Below are positions 36,872 to 46,425 of a DNA stretch of 64,000 nt, piece after piece (position 1 is the first letter of the stretch; every line of letters begins with the position of its first letter). The DNA lies in contig NZ_CXWE01000006.1 of NCBI RefSeq assembly GCF_001404515.1, positions 1-64,000 of the forward strand, given 5' to 3'. The notes under the pieces are model-generated. The model was not told the origin of the DNA, ran no database searches, and was given only the letters and a program-made list of their open reading frames with translations. A program made the position numbers and the translations under genes. The stretch is from Roseibium album. Its GTDB lineage: Bacteria > Pseudomonadota > Alphaproteobacteria > Rhizobiales > Stappiaceae.

Positions 36872-38395
36872 ATGAGCAACACCGATACAAGCGCTCAAAA
36901 GAGTGGTGCCGCCGTCGGCGAAGTTGCGGGTGAAAAAACCCCGGAGGAATTCGCTTCGATCTTGAAACAGAATTTCCGTATCAAGAGCGAGCAAGACACG
37001 GCCAATGAACTCGTTGACAACGCGATGTCGACATTCCTCTCAGAGGCCCTGTCGGACGAAGCGCTGATCAAGGATGATGTCTACGACACCATCGATGAAA
37101 TGATTGCCAAGCTCGACGAAAAGTTGACGTCGCAAGTGAACGAGATCATTCATGCGCCGGCGTTCCAACAGCTCGAAAGCGCATGGCGCGGCATCGATTA
37201 CCTGGTTCATAATTCGGAGACCGATGCGTCCTTGAAACTGCAGTTCCTGAATATTTCCAAAAAGGAACTTGCAGGTGTCTTCAAGAGCTACCGCGGCGCC
37301 AAGTGGGATCAAAGCCCGCTGTTCAAGCAGATCTATGAAGCTGAATTCGGTCAGCTCGGAGGTCAACCATACGGCTGCCTCGTGGGCGACTACGAATTCT
37401 CCTACGATCCGCAGGACATTACCGTCCTCAGGGGCATGGCGAAGATCGCTTCTGCTGCTCATGCACCGTTCCTTGCGGCGGCAGATCCGCAGCTCATGCA
37501 GATGGAAAGCTGGACTGAACTTCCGGCCAAACGCGATCTGTCCAAGGTCTTCGATACGGAAATCCACGCTCAGTGGCGCACGCTGCGCGAATCCGAGGAC
37601 GCTCGTTATCTGGGACTGTCGCTACCACGTGTTCTGGCGCGTCAGCCCTATGGTGCCAAATCCGATCCGGTTGAAGAATTCGCCTTTGAGGAAGAGTTCG
37701 ACGAAGACACGCACGACAACTATGCCTGGATGAACTCCGCCTATGCGATGGCGAAGAACATCAACGCCGCCTACAAGGAATATGGCTGGACAGTTCGTAT
37801 CCGCGGCGTGGAAAGCGGTGGCCTGGTTGAAGATCTGCCGACACACGTCTTTGAAACGGACGACGGCGGTGTGGATCAGAAATGCCCGGCTGAAATCGCG
37901 ATCTCCGATCGTCGCGAACATGAAATTTCGCGACTGGGTCTGATCCCGCTGATTCATCGCAAGAATACCGACCAGGCGGCCTTCCTTGGTGCGCAGTCGG
38001 TCTTCAAGCCACGTCAGTTCTCCGGCCCGGACGGCAAGGACGCAACTGCCTCGGACAATCTTTCTGCGCGGCTGCCCTACATGTTCGCAACCACGCGTTT
38101 CGCCCACTACCTGAAGGTGATGGTGCGCAACAAGATCGGATCCACCAAGGAGTCCGCCCAGCTGCAGCGCTGGCTGAACGACTGGATCATGGATTACGTC
38201 GATGGCGATCCTGACAACTCGACTGAAGAGACCAAGGCACGAAAGCCGCTTCGCGAGGCGAAAGTCACCATCATCGATGACGAGGAAAACCCGGGATACT
38301 ACAGAGCCCAGTTCTTCCTTCGTCCACACTATCAGCTTGAGGGCATGGATATCGGCATGAGCCTGGCCTCGAGAATTCCGCAAGACGGAAACTGA
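36872..38395 (+). CDS. tssC: T6SS contractile sheath protein TssC (VipB/ImpC)
   Basis: The 507-aa protein has the TssC core: FQQLESAWRGIDYLVHNSET, VGDYEFSYDPQDITVLRGMA, WRTLRESEDARYLGLSLPRV and FFLRPHYQLEGMDIGMSLAS at the end. With TssB it makes the contractile sheath. The reading frame starts directly after tssB, typical of equimolar coupling. Length is usual. Confidence 0.98.
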   Translation: MSNTDTSAQKSGAAVGEVAGEKTPEEFASILKQNFRIKSEQDTANELVDNAMSTFLSEALSDEALIKDDVYDTIDEMIAKLDEKLTSQVNEIIHAPAFQQLESAWRGIDYLVHNSETDASLKLQFLNISKKELAGVFKSYRGAKWDQSPLFKQIYEAEFGQLGGQPYGCLVGDYEFSYDPQDITVLRGMAKIASAAHAPFLAAADPQLMQMESWTELPAKRDLSKVFDTEIHAQWRTLRESEDARYLGLSLPRVLARQPYGAKSDPVEEFAFEEEFDEDTHDNYAWMNSAYAMAKNINAAYKEYGWTVRIRGVESGGLVEDLPTHVFETDDGGVDQKCPAEIAISDRREHEISRLGLIPLIHRKNTDQAAFLGAQSVFKPRQFSGPDGKDATASDNLSARLPYMFATTRFAHYLKVMVRNKIGSTKESAQLQRWLNDWIMDYVDGDPDNSTEETKARKPLREAKVTIIDDEENPGYYRAQFFLRPHYQLEGMDIGMSLASRIPQDGN

Positions 38396-38406
38396 TTTTC
38401 AGAATT

Positions 38407-38436
38407 GGCAGTTGGGCGGAGATCCGCCCAATCGCC
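38407..38436 (+). other. Strong hairpin between tssC and hcp
   Basis: GTTGGGCGG and CCGCCCAAT pair around AGAT, with additional GGC/GCC pairing outside. No T-run follows. It lies shortly after the tssC stop and about 165 bp before hcp, in the leader of hcp, so it could be an RNA processing or stabilising site. Confidence 0.5.
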
Positions 38437-38599
38437 AGGCATCCCTCGAGGATGCAATCCGGTTCGACCGGGTGGAGGTGCAAACGAGACGCAAATGCGC
38501 CAAGGGGTTTGGACCAGAAGGTCCGAGGTAGATGTCACATATTGGAAGCACAGCGCCGGTCGAAAGGTGCCGGCCTGACACAAAAGAGGATTACTTAAA

Positions 38600-39085
38600 A
38601 TGGCTGTTGATTATTTTCTGAAGCTTGAAGGCATCAAGGGTGAAGCACAGGACAAAACTCACAAGGAAGAAATTGATATTCTTTCCTGGTCCTGGGGTGC
38701 TTCGCAATCCGGTACAACGCACATGGGCTCCGGCTCCGGTGGTGGAAAGGCACATTTCCAGGATCTCAGCATTACCAAGTATGTCGACAAATCGACCCCG
38801 GTTCTGCTGCAGCACCTTTCGACCGGTAAACACATTGCCGGCGGTTATTTCTACTGCCGCAAGGCTGCTGGCGACTCTCCGCTTGAGTACATCAAGATCG
38901 AGATGAAGGACATCATCGTCACGAGCGTATCGACTGGTGGCAGCGGTGCCGACGATCGTCTTACGGAAAACTGCACGCTGAACTTCGGTGAGTACAAGTA
39001 CGTCTATACCGAACAGAAGCCGGACGGTTCCAAGGGCGCAGCGCCGGAATTCGCATTCGACATTGCAGCGAACACCAAGAAGTAA
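38600..39085 (+). CDS. hcp: T6SS tube protein Hcp (TssD)
   Basis: The 161-aa protein begins DYFLKLEGIKGEAQDKTHKE and continues IDILSWSWGASQSGTTHMGS and VLLQHLSTGKHIAGGYFYCR, all typical of Hcp1-like proteins. Hexameric rings of Hcp build the inner tube and carry small effectors. AGAGGA is a clear ribosome-binding site. The gene is separated from its neighbours by larger gaps with hairpins, which fits the need for high expression. Confidence 0.98.
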   Translation: MAVDYFLKLEGIKGEAQDKTHKEEIDILSWSWGASQSGTTHMGSGSGGGKAHFQDLSITKYVDKSTPVLLQHLSTGKHIAGGYFYCRKAAGDSPLEYIKIEMKDIIVTSVSTGGSGADDRLTENCTLNFGEYKYVYTEQKPDGSKGAAPEFAFDIAANTKK

Positions 39086-39100
39086 GGCATTCGCCGAATT

Positions 39101-39135
39101 GGCTGCCGCTCCAAGTGAGCGGCAGCCTGTGTTTT
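39101..39135 (+). terminator. Attenuator-like hairpin after hcp
   Basis: GGCTGCCGCTC and GAGCGGCAGCC form a perfect 11-bp stem with a five-base loop, followed by TGTGTTTT. It can act as a partial terminator lowering tssE-tssH transcription relative to hcp. Confidence 0.7.
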
Positions 39136-39231
39136 CGAGGGGCGCTTCTCCAAAGTCGGGCACAAGAATTCCATTCTTGATGTTGGTCCTCTCGCACATC
39201 ATCCAGGACCGGATTCTCGTGGGCGTTGCCG

Positions 39232-39783
39232 ATGGCAAAATCTAGTGTGAAAATGCATTCGCCACTGATGTGGGCATTCCGGGCCATGGACGACCCGGAC
39301 TACAAGGCCGCACAGGATCGTCAGAAGGCTTCGGCATCCGGTAAAGCTCTCAAGTCAGGCCGCAGACTGTCGCGCGCTTACGGTGTATCGGAGCAGACCC
39401 TTTTGTCGGAAGTTCGGCAGAACTTGCAGGCGTTGCTCAACACGGTCAATCTCAATTCGACACAAGATCTTTCCGATTTTCCCGAGGTGGAAAATTCAAT
39501 CCTGAACTTCGGCCTGCCGGACCTTTCCGTACATGTTGTCGATACCATACAGATCGAACGCCTCGCCGACGATATTCGCGAGGCGCTCATTCGTTTTGAA
39601 CCACGTATGGATCCGCGTAGTTTGCAAGTCGTACGCGACGACAATGTCGAGAGCGATACATTTAAGGTACGATTTGTTATCAAAGCCGAAATTCGTTGTG
39701 ACCCGGTGCGCGTCAGCAGTGAATTCATTGCTGATGTCGACCCTGCATTCGGTCGAATCAAGATTATCGGGGCGACTGGATGA
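39232..39783 (+). CDS. tssE: T6SS baseplate protein TssE (gp25-like)
   Basis: The ATG at 39232 gives about 183 aa; a TTG two codons earlier is also in frame. The gp25 pattern is clear: VRQNLQALLNTVNLNSTQDL, ILNFGLPDLSVHVVDT and IREALIRFEPRMDPRSLQV. Glu-Asn and Arg-Phe-Glu-Pro-Arg parts of the family motif are present. TssE is the wedge component of the baseplate. Its stop overlaps the tssF start (ATGA), so they are coupled. Confidence 0.95.
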   Translation: MAKSSVKMHSPLMWAFRAMDDPDYKAAQDRQKASASGKALKSGRRLSRAYGVSEQTLLSEVRQNLQALLNTVNLNSTQDLSDFPEVENSILNFGLPDLSVHVVDTIQIERLADDIREALIRFEPRMDPRSLQVVRDDNVESDTFKVRFVIKAEIRCDPVRVSSEFIADVDPAFGRIKIIGATG

Positions 39784-41777
39784 ACCGGGAATTTCTGGAC
39801 CTTTTCAATCAGGAACTTACTTACCTGCGTGAGCAAGGCGCAGCGTTTGCTGAAGCTTACCCTGCAGTTGCCGAAAGGCTGGGTGGGTTGCTTGAGGACC
39901 GATCCGATCCGATGTTGTCGGGACTTCTGGAAGGCACTGCCTTTCTTGCAGCCCGCGTTCAACTCAAGATGAAGCACGAGTTTTCAGAATTCACGTCCAA
40001 TCTCTTTGAGCAGCTTTACCCTTCGGCCCTCGCTCCCATCCCGTCCATGGTACTGGCGCGCGTGACGCCAAAATACGGCGATGCCAACCTGAGGTCCGGT
40101 ATCAAGATCGACCGGCACGCGCCCCTGGAGGCCGTGTTTCGGGAGCGGCAGGGCGAAGTCAGGTGCCGTTTCACGCTCACCGCGCCCATTGTTCTGACGC
40201 CGCTGCAACTGACCGGGGCGAAATATCTGAGCTCAGCGGCGCAGGTCTCCGGACTCGGCGCGGAAATGGCAGAAGACAAGCGCACGAGAGCGGGCCTGGC
40301 CATCAAGTTGACGCACCGGATGGCAGAGGATGACGAAAATGAAGTCTCCGACGAGGAAGCGCTCAAGAAACCGGAATACCAGGTGGCCGGTTGCAGGATT
40401 GATGACCTGCCAATCCGGCTGATCGGGCCCCTTGATCTCGCGGCCAAGATCTACGAACAGATTTTCGGGCATACGATCGCTGTCTATCTTCGAACCGAGG
40501 ACGCCTTTGGCCAGGCATCTCTGCAACGTTTGCCGGTCAACGCCGTCGAACAGCTTGGCTTTGACGAGGACGATGCGCTGCTCCACAATGATCGGCGATT
40601 GTTCATCGGGTTCGACCATCTGAGGGACTACTTCAATTTTCCGCGCAGTTTTCTTGGTTTTCGGCTAACTGGTCTGCGACGCCACCTGGATCGCGTCAAG
40701 GCAAAGTCATTCGAAATCGTCTTCATTTTCGACGAGGCCGAAACCCGCCTTCCCTCCCATGTCGAGCACAAGATTTTCGCTCTTCACACATCTCCCGCCG
40801 TCAACCTGTTCGAAAGAGCCACGGACAGAGTGCCGATCAAGAAGGGCCAACACGAATTCGCCGTCATTACGGATCGCACGAGGCCTCTCGACTATGAGGT
40901 TCATTCCGTCACCGAAGTGAATGCACACTTTTCGGGTGGTGAAAAAAGGACGGTCGAGCCGCTGTACAGCGTGGCGCCGGACACTGAAAAAGCGGGGCAT
41001 GAATGGTTCTATACCGTTCGCAGATTGCCCCGCAGGCAATCTTCCAGCGAGGTTCGCAGACTGCAGCCAAGGTCCTATATCGGGACCGAGACCTTCGTGA
41101 CGATTTCAAGCGGTGCTCAAGCTGCTGCCATCCTTCAAAGTGGCAACAAACGACTTGCCGAACTGTCCCTGAAGGTCATGGCATCCAACCGCGCGATTGC
41201 CGCCGATCTGCCGGTCGGAACCAATCCGGACAAGTCGAACATCGGAGATTTCCGCATTCTGGAAGACGTCAGCCTCAAGGTTGACTGTGTTGCCGGACCC
41301 ACACAACCAAGACCACCGCTGCTTTCCTACAATGAGAGATTGGGCGAAGAAGGGCACGTGGGCGCAATTGCCTGGCGCCTGATCAACGTACTCGCGCTCA
41401 ATCACACAGGACTGATACACGACGCGGCCGGTAAAGATGGCCGCTCCTTCGGCGATATTCTGAGCCTCTTCGCTCCTTTATCCGACAATGCGGCCGACAG
41501 GCAGGCGCAATCAGTTCGTGCCGTTTCGACCCGCCCGGTTGTTCGCAGGCTTCAGCAAAAGTCCGGAACCGGTGTGGCACGTGGGCTGGAAGTTACAATC
41601 ACTCTCGACGACAAGGCGTTTGAAGGAGCCAGCGCGTTTCTTCTGGGGGCGGTACTTGACCGCTTTTTGGCAGAATATGCGTCCATCAATCATTTCACCC
41701 AGTGCGTGATCGCAACGACGGAACGCGGTACCATCATGAAATGGCCACCGAGGATCGGCGCCAAAGGGATCCTATGA
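39780..41777 (+). CDS. tssF: T6SS baseplate protein TssF (VasA/ImpG)
   Basis: The 665-aa protein starts FLDLFNQELTYLREQGAAFA, the diagnostic TssF start, followed by DPMLSGLLEGTAFLAARVQL and PSALAPIPSMVLARV. Later come RPLDYEVHSVTEVNA and the C-terminal LDRFLAEYASINHFTQCVIA. TssF with TssG forms the wedge. It is slightly longer than many TssF proteins. It overlaps tssE and tssG by 4 bp each. Confidence 0.97.
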   Translation: MNREFLDLFNQELTYLREQGAAFAEAYPAVAERLGGLLEDRSDPMLSGLLEGTAFLAARVQLKMKHEFSEFTSNLFEQLYPSALAPIPSMVLARVTPKYGDANLRSGIKIDRHAPLEAVFRERQGEVRCRFTLTAPIVLTPLQLTGAKYLSSAAQVSGLGAEMAEDKRTRAGLAIKLTHRMAEDDENEVSDEEALKKPEYQVAGCRIDDLPIRLIGPLDLAAKIYEQIFGHTIAVYLRTEDAFGQASLQRLPVNAVEQLGFDEDDALLHNDRRLFIGFDHLRDYFNFPRSFLGFRLTGLRRHLDRVKAKSFEIVFIFDEAETRLPSHVEHKIFALHTSPAVNLFERATDRVPIKKGQHEFAVITDRTRPLDYEVHSVTEVNAHFSGGEKRTVEPLYSVAPDTEKAGHEWFYTVRRLPRRQSSSEVRRLQPRSYIGTETFVTISSGAQAAAILQSGNKRLAELSLKVMASNRAIAADLPVGTNPDKSNIGDFRILEDVSLKVDCVAGPTQPRPPLLSYNERLGEEGHVGAIAWRLINVLALNHTGLIHDAAGKDGRSFGDILSLFAPLSDNAADRQAQSVRAVSTRPVVRRLQQKSGTGVARGLEVTITLDDKAFEGASAFLLGAVLDRFLAEYASINHFTQCVIATTERGTIMKWPPRIGAKGIL

Positions 41778-43477
41778 GCGACCTGGACGAAAAGGACCAG
41801 AAAACAAAGGTGCGCCCGAAGGACAATGTACCGGAGGGCGACAAGACTGTTGTGCATTTCGCTGGCGCAAAAACGGCATGGCCCGACCCGGACGATACTC
41901 CAGATACAAAGCTTCCCGACCCGGATTCAGATGCCGACGCTCCGGCCGTCGAGGCTGAAGCGGACACGGACACGGAAATAGACATTCCCGCAACAGATCC
42001 CTGGACAATATCGGAAGACGCGATCCAGTCGCCCGCGACTGAATCTGAAACGATCAATCAGAACGATGAGGAAACCGCCGCCGTCACGGCAGACGAGGCG
42101 GATAAAACCGCGTCTGAACCTGTCGGCGAAGAACCAGCAAAACTTGGCTCCGAGCCGGCGCCATTTGAGACGGACCTGACGCAAGCCGAAACAGTTTCAG
42201 CCCATGAAGAGGCACTCCCGGCAACCGATGAAACGGACGACGAACCTGTCGACGCGGTTACTGCGGACGCATCACCGGCCGACACTGAAATGCCGAAAGA
42301 CCCGAAACCACCGGCAGAAACCCGGATAGAGGTTCCAGTTCAGCAGCAATATGCATCACTGCTTGCAGCCCTGAGCGACCGTGTCCAGAAACATCCGGGC
42401 GGCCATGACCTTCTCGCGGTACTGCGCATGCTGGAAGGACAGACCGCTCCCGGAGCTGCACAAGCTGGCATGGACCCAAAGAAGGCCGATGAGCCGGCCC
42501 CTCCGCGCATCGGCAAAAGCCGCCGGCTGATGGAAGACATTGTTCGATTTGGACAGGACCCGACCGGCGAATTCGCTACCTCGACAATCGAACGGGCCAC
42601 CCGCGATGCAGACAACGGACTGATCCTTATGGAGCGGTTCCTGGGAATGCTCGGTCCTCAGGGTGCGCTTCCCTCGGCGCTCAACGATGAAGCGATCATG
42701 CGCGGTTTGCGGGGTGACGACAGTTTGCCCCGGTTCCTGGATGTGTTTAACAATCGCTTCATTCAGCTCTTCTTTCGAGCCTGGGCGGACGCCAGACCAA
42801 TCGTCCAGCACGACCGTCCGGACGACGACCGGTTTCTTGCATATCTCGGCTCCAGCATCGGCATCGGTGGACCAATCTACCAGGACCTTGATGGTATCGA
42901 TGACAGGCTCAAACTCCTCTATGCTGGTCTGAGTTCCTCGAAGTCCAAAAGCGCCGCGCGATTGAAAGCGCTCATCACAGGTGTGTTCGGCGTTGATGTG
43001 GATATCGATCAGTGCGTCGGCACATGGTTGCATCTTGAACCGGACGACCAGCTCAGCATCGGCGGGTTTGGGCCCGGCGGAGCCGGACAACTCGGCATGG
43101 ATACAATTGTCGGGTCGAAGATCTACAGTGTCAGCGACAAAATCCGTATCAGAATATTCACTCAGTCACTGGATGAATATCGAAAATTCCTGCCACCGAC
43201 ACGGACAAAGCCAAATCCATGGACCGAAAAACTCTTTGATCTCATAGATTTCTATCTCGGGCTCGAGATTGAATACGAAATCGAACTCGCGCTGCCCAAA
43301 CGCTGTGCTTCTGCTGTCCGGATGGACGGTTTGAGCTCGGCGACGCTTGGTCACATTGGTTGGCTAAAGCCCGCCGATACGGGCGTTCCGGACGACGCGG
43401 AATTCGACGACGAAGAAGACATGCTGACGGACACGCGCTTCCGGCCCGTTCGCCGGCATACATCCGTTTATCAATAG
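41774..43477 (+). CDS. tssG: T6SS baseplate protein TssG with long acidic N-terminal extension
   Basis: From the ATG overlapping the tssF stop, the protein is 567 aa, much longer than the usual ~330-350 aa. Residues 1-185 are an acidic, repeat-like Asp/Glu/Thr/Ala-rich stretch that contains GDKTVVHFAG (Thr25). The recognised TssG part begins near residue 200 (HDLLAVLRMLEGQ, VRFGQDPTGEFATSTIERA, MLGPQGALPSAL) and includes VDIDQCVGTWLHLEPDDQ. TssG completes the wedge with TssE/F/K. The N-terminus has a coding pattern like the neighbours, so it is not a wrong start. Confidence 0.93.
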   Translation: MSDLDEKDQKTKVRPKDNVPEGDKTVVHFAGAKTAWPDPDDTPDTKLPDPDSDADAPAVEAEADTDTEIDIPATDPWTISEDAIQSPATESETINQNDEETAAVTADEADKTASEPVGEEPAKLGSEPAPFETDLTQAETVSAHEEALPATDETDDEPVDAVTADASPADTEMPKDPKPPAETRIEVPVQQQYASLLAALSDRVQKHPGGHDLLAVLRMLEGQTAPGAAQAGMDPKKADEPAPPRIGKSRRLMEDIVRFGQDPTGEFATSTIERATRDADNGLILMERFLGMLGPQGALPSALNDEAIMRGLRGDDSLPRFLDVFNNRFIQLFFRAWADARPIVQHDRPDDDRFLAYLGSSIGIGGPIYQDLDGIDDRLKLLYAGLSSSKSKSAARLKALITGVFGVDVDIDQCVGTWLHLEPDDQLSIGGFGPGGAGQLGMDTIVGSKIYSVSDKIRIRIFTQSLDEYRKFLPPTRTKPNPWTEKLFDLIDFYLGLEIEYEIELALPKRCASAVRMDGLSSATLGHIGWLKPADTGVPDDAEFDDEEDMLTDTRFRPVRRHTSVYQ

Positions 43478-43502
43478 GTCTCCAATTTGAAAGGCCGATG
43501 CC

Positions 43503-46319
43503 ATGAGCGACATTCTTGTAGAAACAGTTGCAAACAAACTTACGACGGTCAGCTACGATTGCCTGGAACAGGCCATGAGGCTCACAAAGAGCTCGGGCCA
43601 CCGGAATCTGGAAATCCTCCACTGGCTGTATTACCTCGCACGCGACGAGAACACCGATTTTGTTCATATCCTGCGCCATTTCGGCATCGATGTCGGGGTC
43701 GTCCACGGTGATCTTCAAAATGCGATCGGCGAGCTTAAAATCAACCAGACAGAGCTGCCCTCAATGGCCACCCCCTTCCAGGAAGCGCTTGAACGCGCCT
43801 GGTTCGAAGGCACTCTGAGGTATGGCGACTACAAGATCCGGTCGGCTTACGTGCTGATAGCGGCGATGGGCGACAAGACAACCTGGCGCCAGTTTCGAAG
43901 CTATTCATCCGCCCTTGAAACGCTCAATCGCGATGTTCTGGTGCGCGATCTGGACAAGATTGCGGGAGCATCCGCTGAAACGGGTGCAAGACCAATCGAT
44001 GGTTCCGGCCCCAAGGCCGCGGCAACTGCGCCGGGTGGAGAAACTGCAGAAGCAGCGCCGGGCAGCGGTGTCGGCGAAGATGCGCTTTCCCAGTTCACGG
44101 TCGACTTTACGGCACGCGCCCGTGCGGAAGAATTCGATCCTATCGTCGGTCGGGACGAGGAAATCCGGCAAGTCATCGACGTGCTCATGCGCAGGCGGCA
44201 AAACAACCCCATCCTGACCGGGGAAGCCGGCGTTGGCAAAACCGCGATCGTGGAAGGGTTTGCCCAGAAGATCGTCGCGGGAGATGTTCCGCCTGCCTTG
44301 CTGGGTACGCGGCTATGCGCACTCGACCTTGGCCTGTTGCAGGCCGGCGCATCGATGAAAGGCGAATTTGAAAAACGGCTGCGTGCCGTCATCGATGCCG
44401 TTCATGCTTCGATCGTGCCGACGATCCTTTTCATCGACGAAGCGCATACCCTGGTCGGTGCAGGCGGTGCGGCCGGTACCGGCGATGCTGCCAATCTGCT
44501 GAAACCGGCGCTCGCGCGCGGCACGCTTCGCACCGTCGCAGCAACAACCTGGTCGGAATACCGGCAGCACTTTGAAAAGGATCCTGCACTGACCCGGCGT
44601 TTCCAGCCTGTTCAGGTAGACGAGCCGGATGAAGAAAAGTGCTTTGCGATGGTTCGTGGGCTGCTTGATCCTATGGAGGAGCACCACCAGGTTCGAATTC
44701 TCGATAGCGCAGTCAAATCAGCCGTATCCCTGTCTCACAGATACATCCCCGCCCGACAGTTGCCGGACAAGGCCGTCAGCGTTCTCGATACGGCGTCGGC
44801 ACGGGTGAACATTTCGCAGGCGGCCCAACCTGCGAGACTCGCGGATCTTGTTGCCAAAAAAGGGTTTCTCGAAACCGAAAAACAGGCGCTCACCAACGAC
44901 ACCGAACTCGGCATGGAGCATCAGGAGCAGCTGGACGCTCTCAATACTGCCATCGACGAGACAGAGGCCGATATCGAGAAAGTCCGTGAGGAATGGGAAC
45001 GGGAGCGCAATCTGGTGGCTGCCGTACGCCGCCTGAATGCCGCCCTCACCCACCTCAAGGGCGGTGAACCTGCTCCGCATCCGGAAAGCACGGAAATCGG
45101 GGATCCGGAACATGAGGGTCCGGACCTGGTATCGATAGATGACATCGAACTCGACCTGGACGTTGACCTGGAAGACGAAGAAGCCATTCGCGCGGCCCTT
45201 CACGAGAAACGGGCCGAGCTTTCACAGATCCCGGAAGATGACCGGATGGTCTATGCCTATGTGGACGACGACGCTGTCGCCAGCATCATTTCAGACTGGA
45301 CAGGAATTCCGGTCGGCAGGATGGTGCAGGACGAAATGGCAACCATCCTCAATCTGACCGACAGTCTGAACAAGCGGGTGATCGGGCAGGCACACGGTCT
45401 GGCGATGATCGCGAAGCGCATCGAAACCAGCCGCGCACAGCTCGGGAACCCGGACAAGCCGATCGGTGTCTTCATGCTGTGCGGACCGTCGGGTGTCGGC
45501 AAGACCGAAACAGCGCTTGCACTCGCTGAAACGCTGTATGGCGGCGAAGACAGCCTGATCACGATCAACATGTCCGAGTTTCAGGAAGCGCATTCCGTTT
45601 CCGGCCTCAAGGGTGCCCCTCCCGGATATGTCGGCTACGGTGAAGGCGGACGGCTGACGGAAGCTGTCAGGCGCAAACCGTATTCCGTAGTGCTTCTTGA
45701 TGAAGTTGAAAAGGCTCATCCGGACGTGCATGAAATCTTCTTCCAGGTCTTCGACAAAGGGTGGATGGAAGATGGCATGGGCCGCAGGATCGACTTCCGC
45801 AACACCTTGATCCTGCTGACGTCGAATGTCGGAACGGAAATCATCATGAATGCGGCCGGTCATATGCTGGACGCGCCGGTTTCAAGCGATCCGGACCTCG
45901 CGGCAACCGACCCCAACGCGCCTGATGCAGAAGAACTCTCCGAAAACCTGAGACCTGCGCTGCTTGACGTTTTTCCGCCGGCCCTGCTCGGCCGGATCGT
46001 GACCATCCCCTATTACCCACTGTCACCATCCATGCTTGGCTTCATTATTCGCCTGCAGCTCAACCGCATCGTGAAGCGGGTCAAGGAAAACAGAAATGCA
46101 GATCTCGCGTTCGGAGATGATGTGATTGCACATATTGTTTCTCTCTGCCGCGATCCGGACAGCGGTGGCAGGATGATCGACAACATCCTGACGAATGATC
46201 TTCTGCCAAAGCTTTCGCGTGCATTCCTGACCGCACAGATGAATGGCGAAGAATTGACGTCCGTGACAATAGCTGCAGGCGAGGATGGCCTGGAAATAGC
46301 GACGACGACCGGCACTTAG
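43503..46319 (+). CDS. clpV: T6SS sheath-recycling ATPase ClpV (TssH)
   Basis: The 938-aa AAA+ protein has the ClpV N-domain ([31 protein letters not shown]), Walker A motifs at about residues 240 (GEAGVGKTA) and 661 ([10 protein letters not shown]), and matching Walker B motifs ([12 protein letters not shown] and [13 protein letters not shown]). The middle coiled-coil region lies between. ClpV disassembles contracted TssBC sheath for reuse. It is the last gene of the plus-strand T6SS unit. Confidence 0.98.
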   Translation: MSDILVETVANKLTTVSYDCLEQAMRLTKSSGHRNLEILHWLYYLARDENTDFVHILRHFGIDVGVVHGDLQNAIGELKINQTELPSMATPFQEALERAWFEGTLRYGDYKIRSAYVLIAAMGDKTTWRQFRSYSSALETLNRDVLVRDLDKIAGASAETGARPIDGSGPKAAATAPGGETAEAAPGSGVGEDALSQFTVDFTARARAEEFDPIVGRDEEIRQVIDVLMRRRQNNPILTGEAGVGKTAIVEGFAQKIVAGDVPPALLGTRLCALDLGLLQAGASMKGEFEKRLRAVIDAVHASIVPTILFIDEAHTLVGAGGAAGTGDAANLLKPALARGTLRTVAATTWSEYRQHFEKDPALTRRFQPVQVDEPDEEKCFAMVRGLLDPMEEHHQVRILDSAVKSAVSLSHRYIPARQLPDKAVSVLDTASARVNISQAAQPARLADLVAKKGFLETEKQALTNDTELGMEHQEQLDALNTAIDETEADIEKVREEWERERNLVAAVRRLNAALTHLKGGEPAPHPESTEIGDPEHEGPDLVSIDDIELDLDVDLEDEEAIRAALHEKRAELSQIPEDDRMVYAYVDDDAVASIISDWTGIPVGRMVQDEMATILNLTDSLNKRVIGQAHGLAMIAKRIETSRAQLGNPDKPIGVFMLCGPSGVGKTETALALAETLYGGEDSLITINMSEFQEAHSVSGLKGAPPGYVGYGEGGRLTEAVRRKPYSVVLLDEVEKAHPDVHEIFFQVFDKGWMEDGMGRRIDFRNTLILLTSNVGTEIIMNAAGHMLDAPVSSDPDLAATDPNAPDAEELSENLRPALLDVFPPALLGRIVTIPYYPLSPSMLGFIIRLQLNRIVKRVKENRNADLAFGDDVIAHIVSLCRDPDSGGRMIDNILTNDLLPKLSRAFLTAQMNGEELTSVTIAAGEDGLEIATTTGT

Positions 46320-46328
46320 GTGCCGGTC
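46307..46328 (+). terminator. Hairpin overlapping the clpV stop codon
   Basis: GACCGGCAC and GTGCCGGTC form a perfect 9-bp stem with loop TTAG that contains the TAG stop. No strong T-run follows directly. It could end or weaken the transcript before the next gene. Confidence 0.4.
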
Positions 46329-46425
46329 AGGCATCCATTTTCCGCAAGGCCGAAAGCCGCGTCACCATTTTCCCGGCGCAAAGGTTTGCAAGCCTCACCT
46401 GGTTTGTCGGAACGGGAGCACGTTC

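Noticed and set aside
37622-38383. Long minus-strand ORF (253 codons) within tssC
   Set aside because: Antisense shadow of tssC, no start signal and no family pattern.
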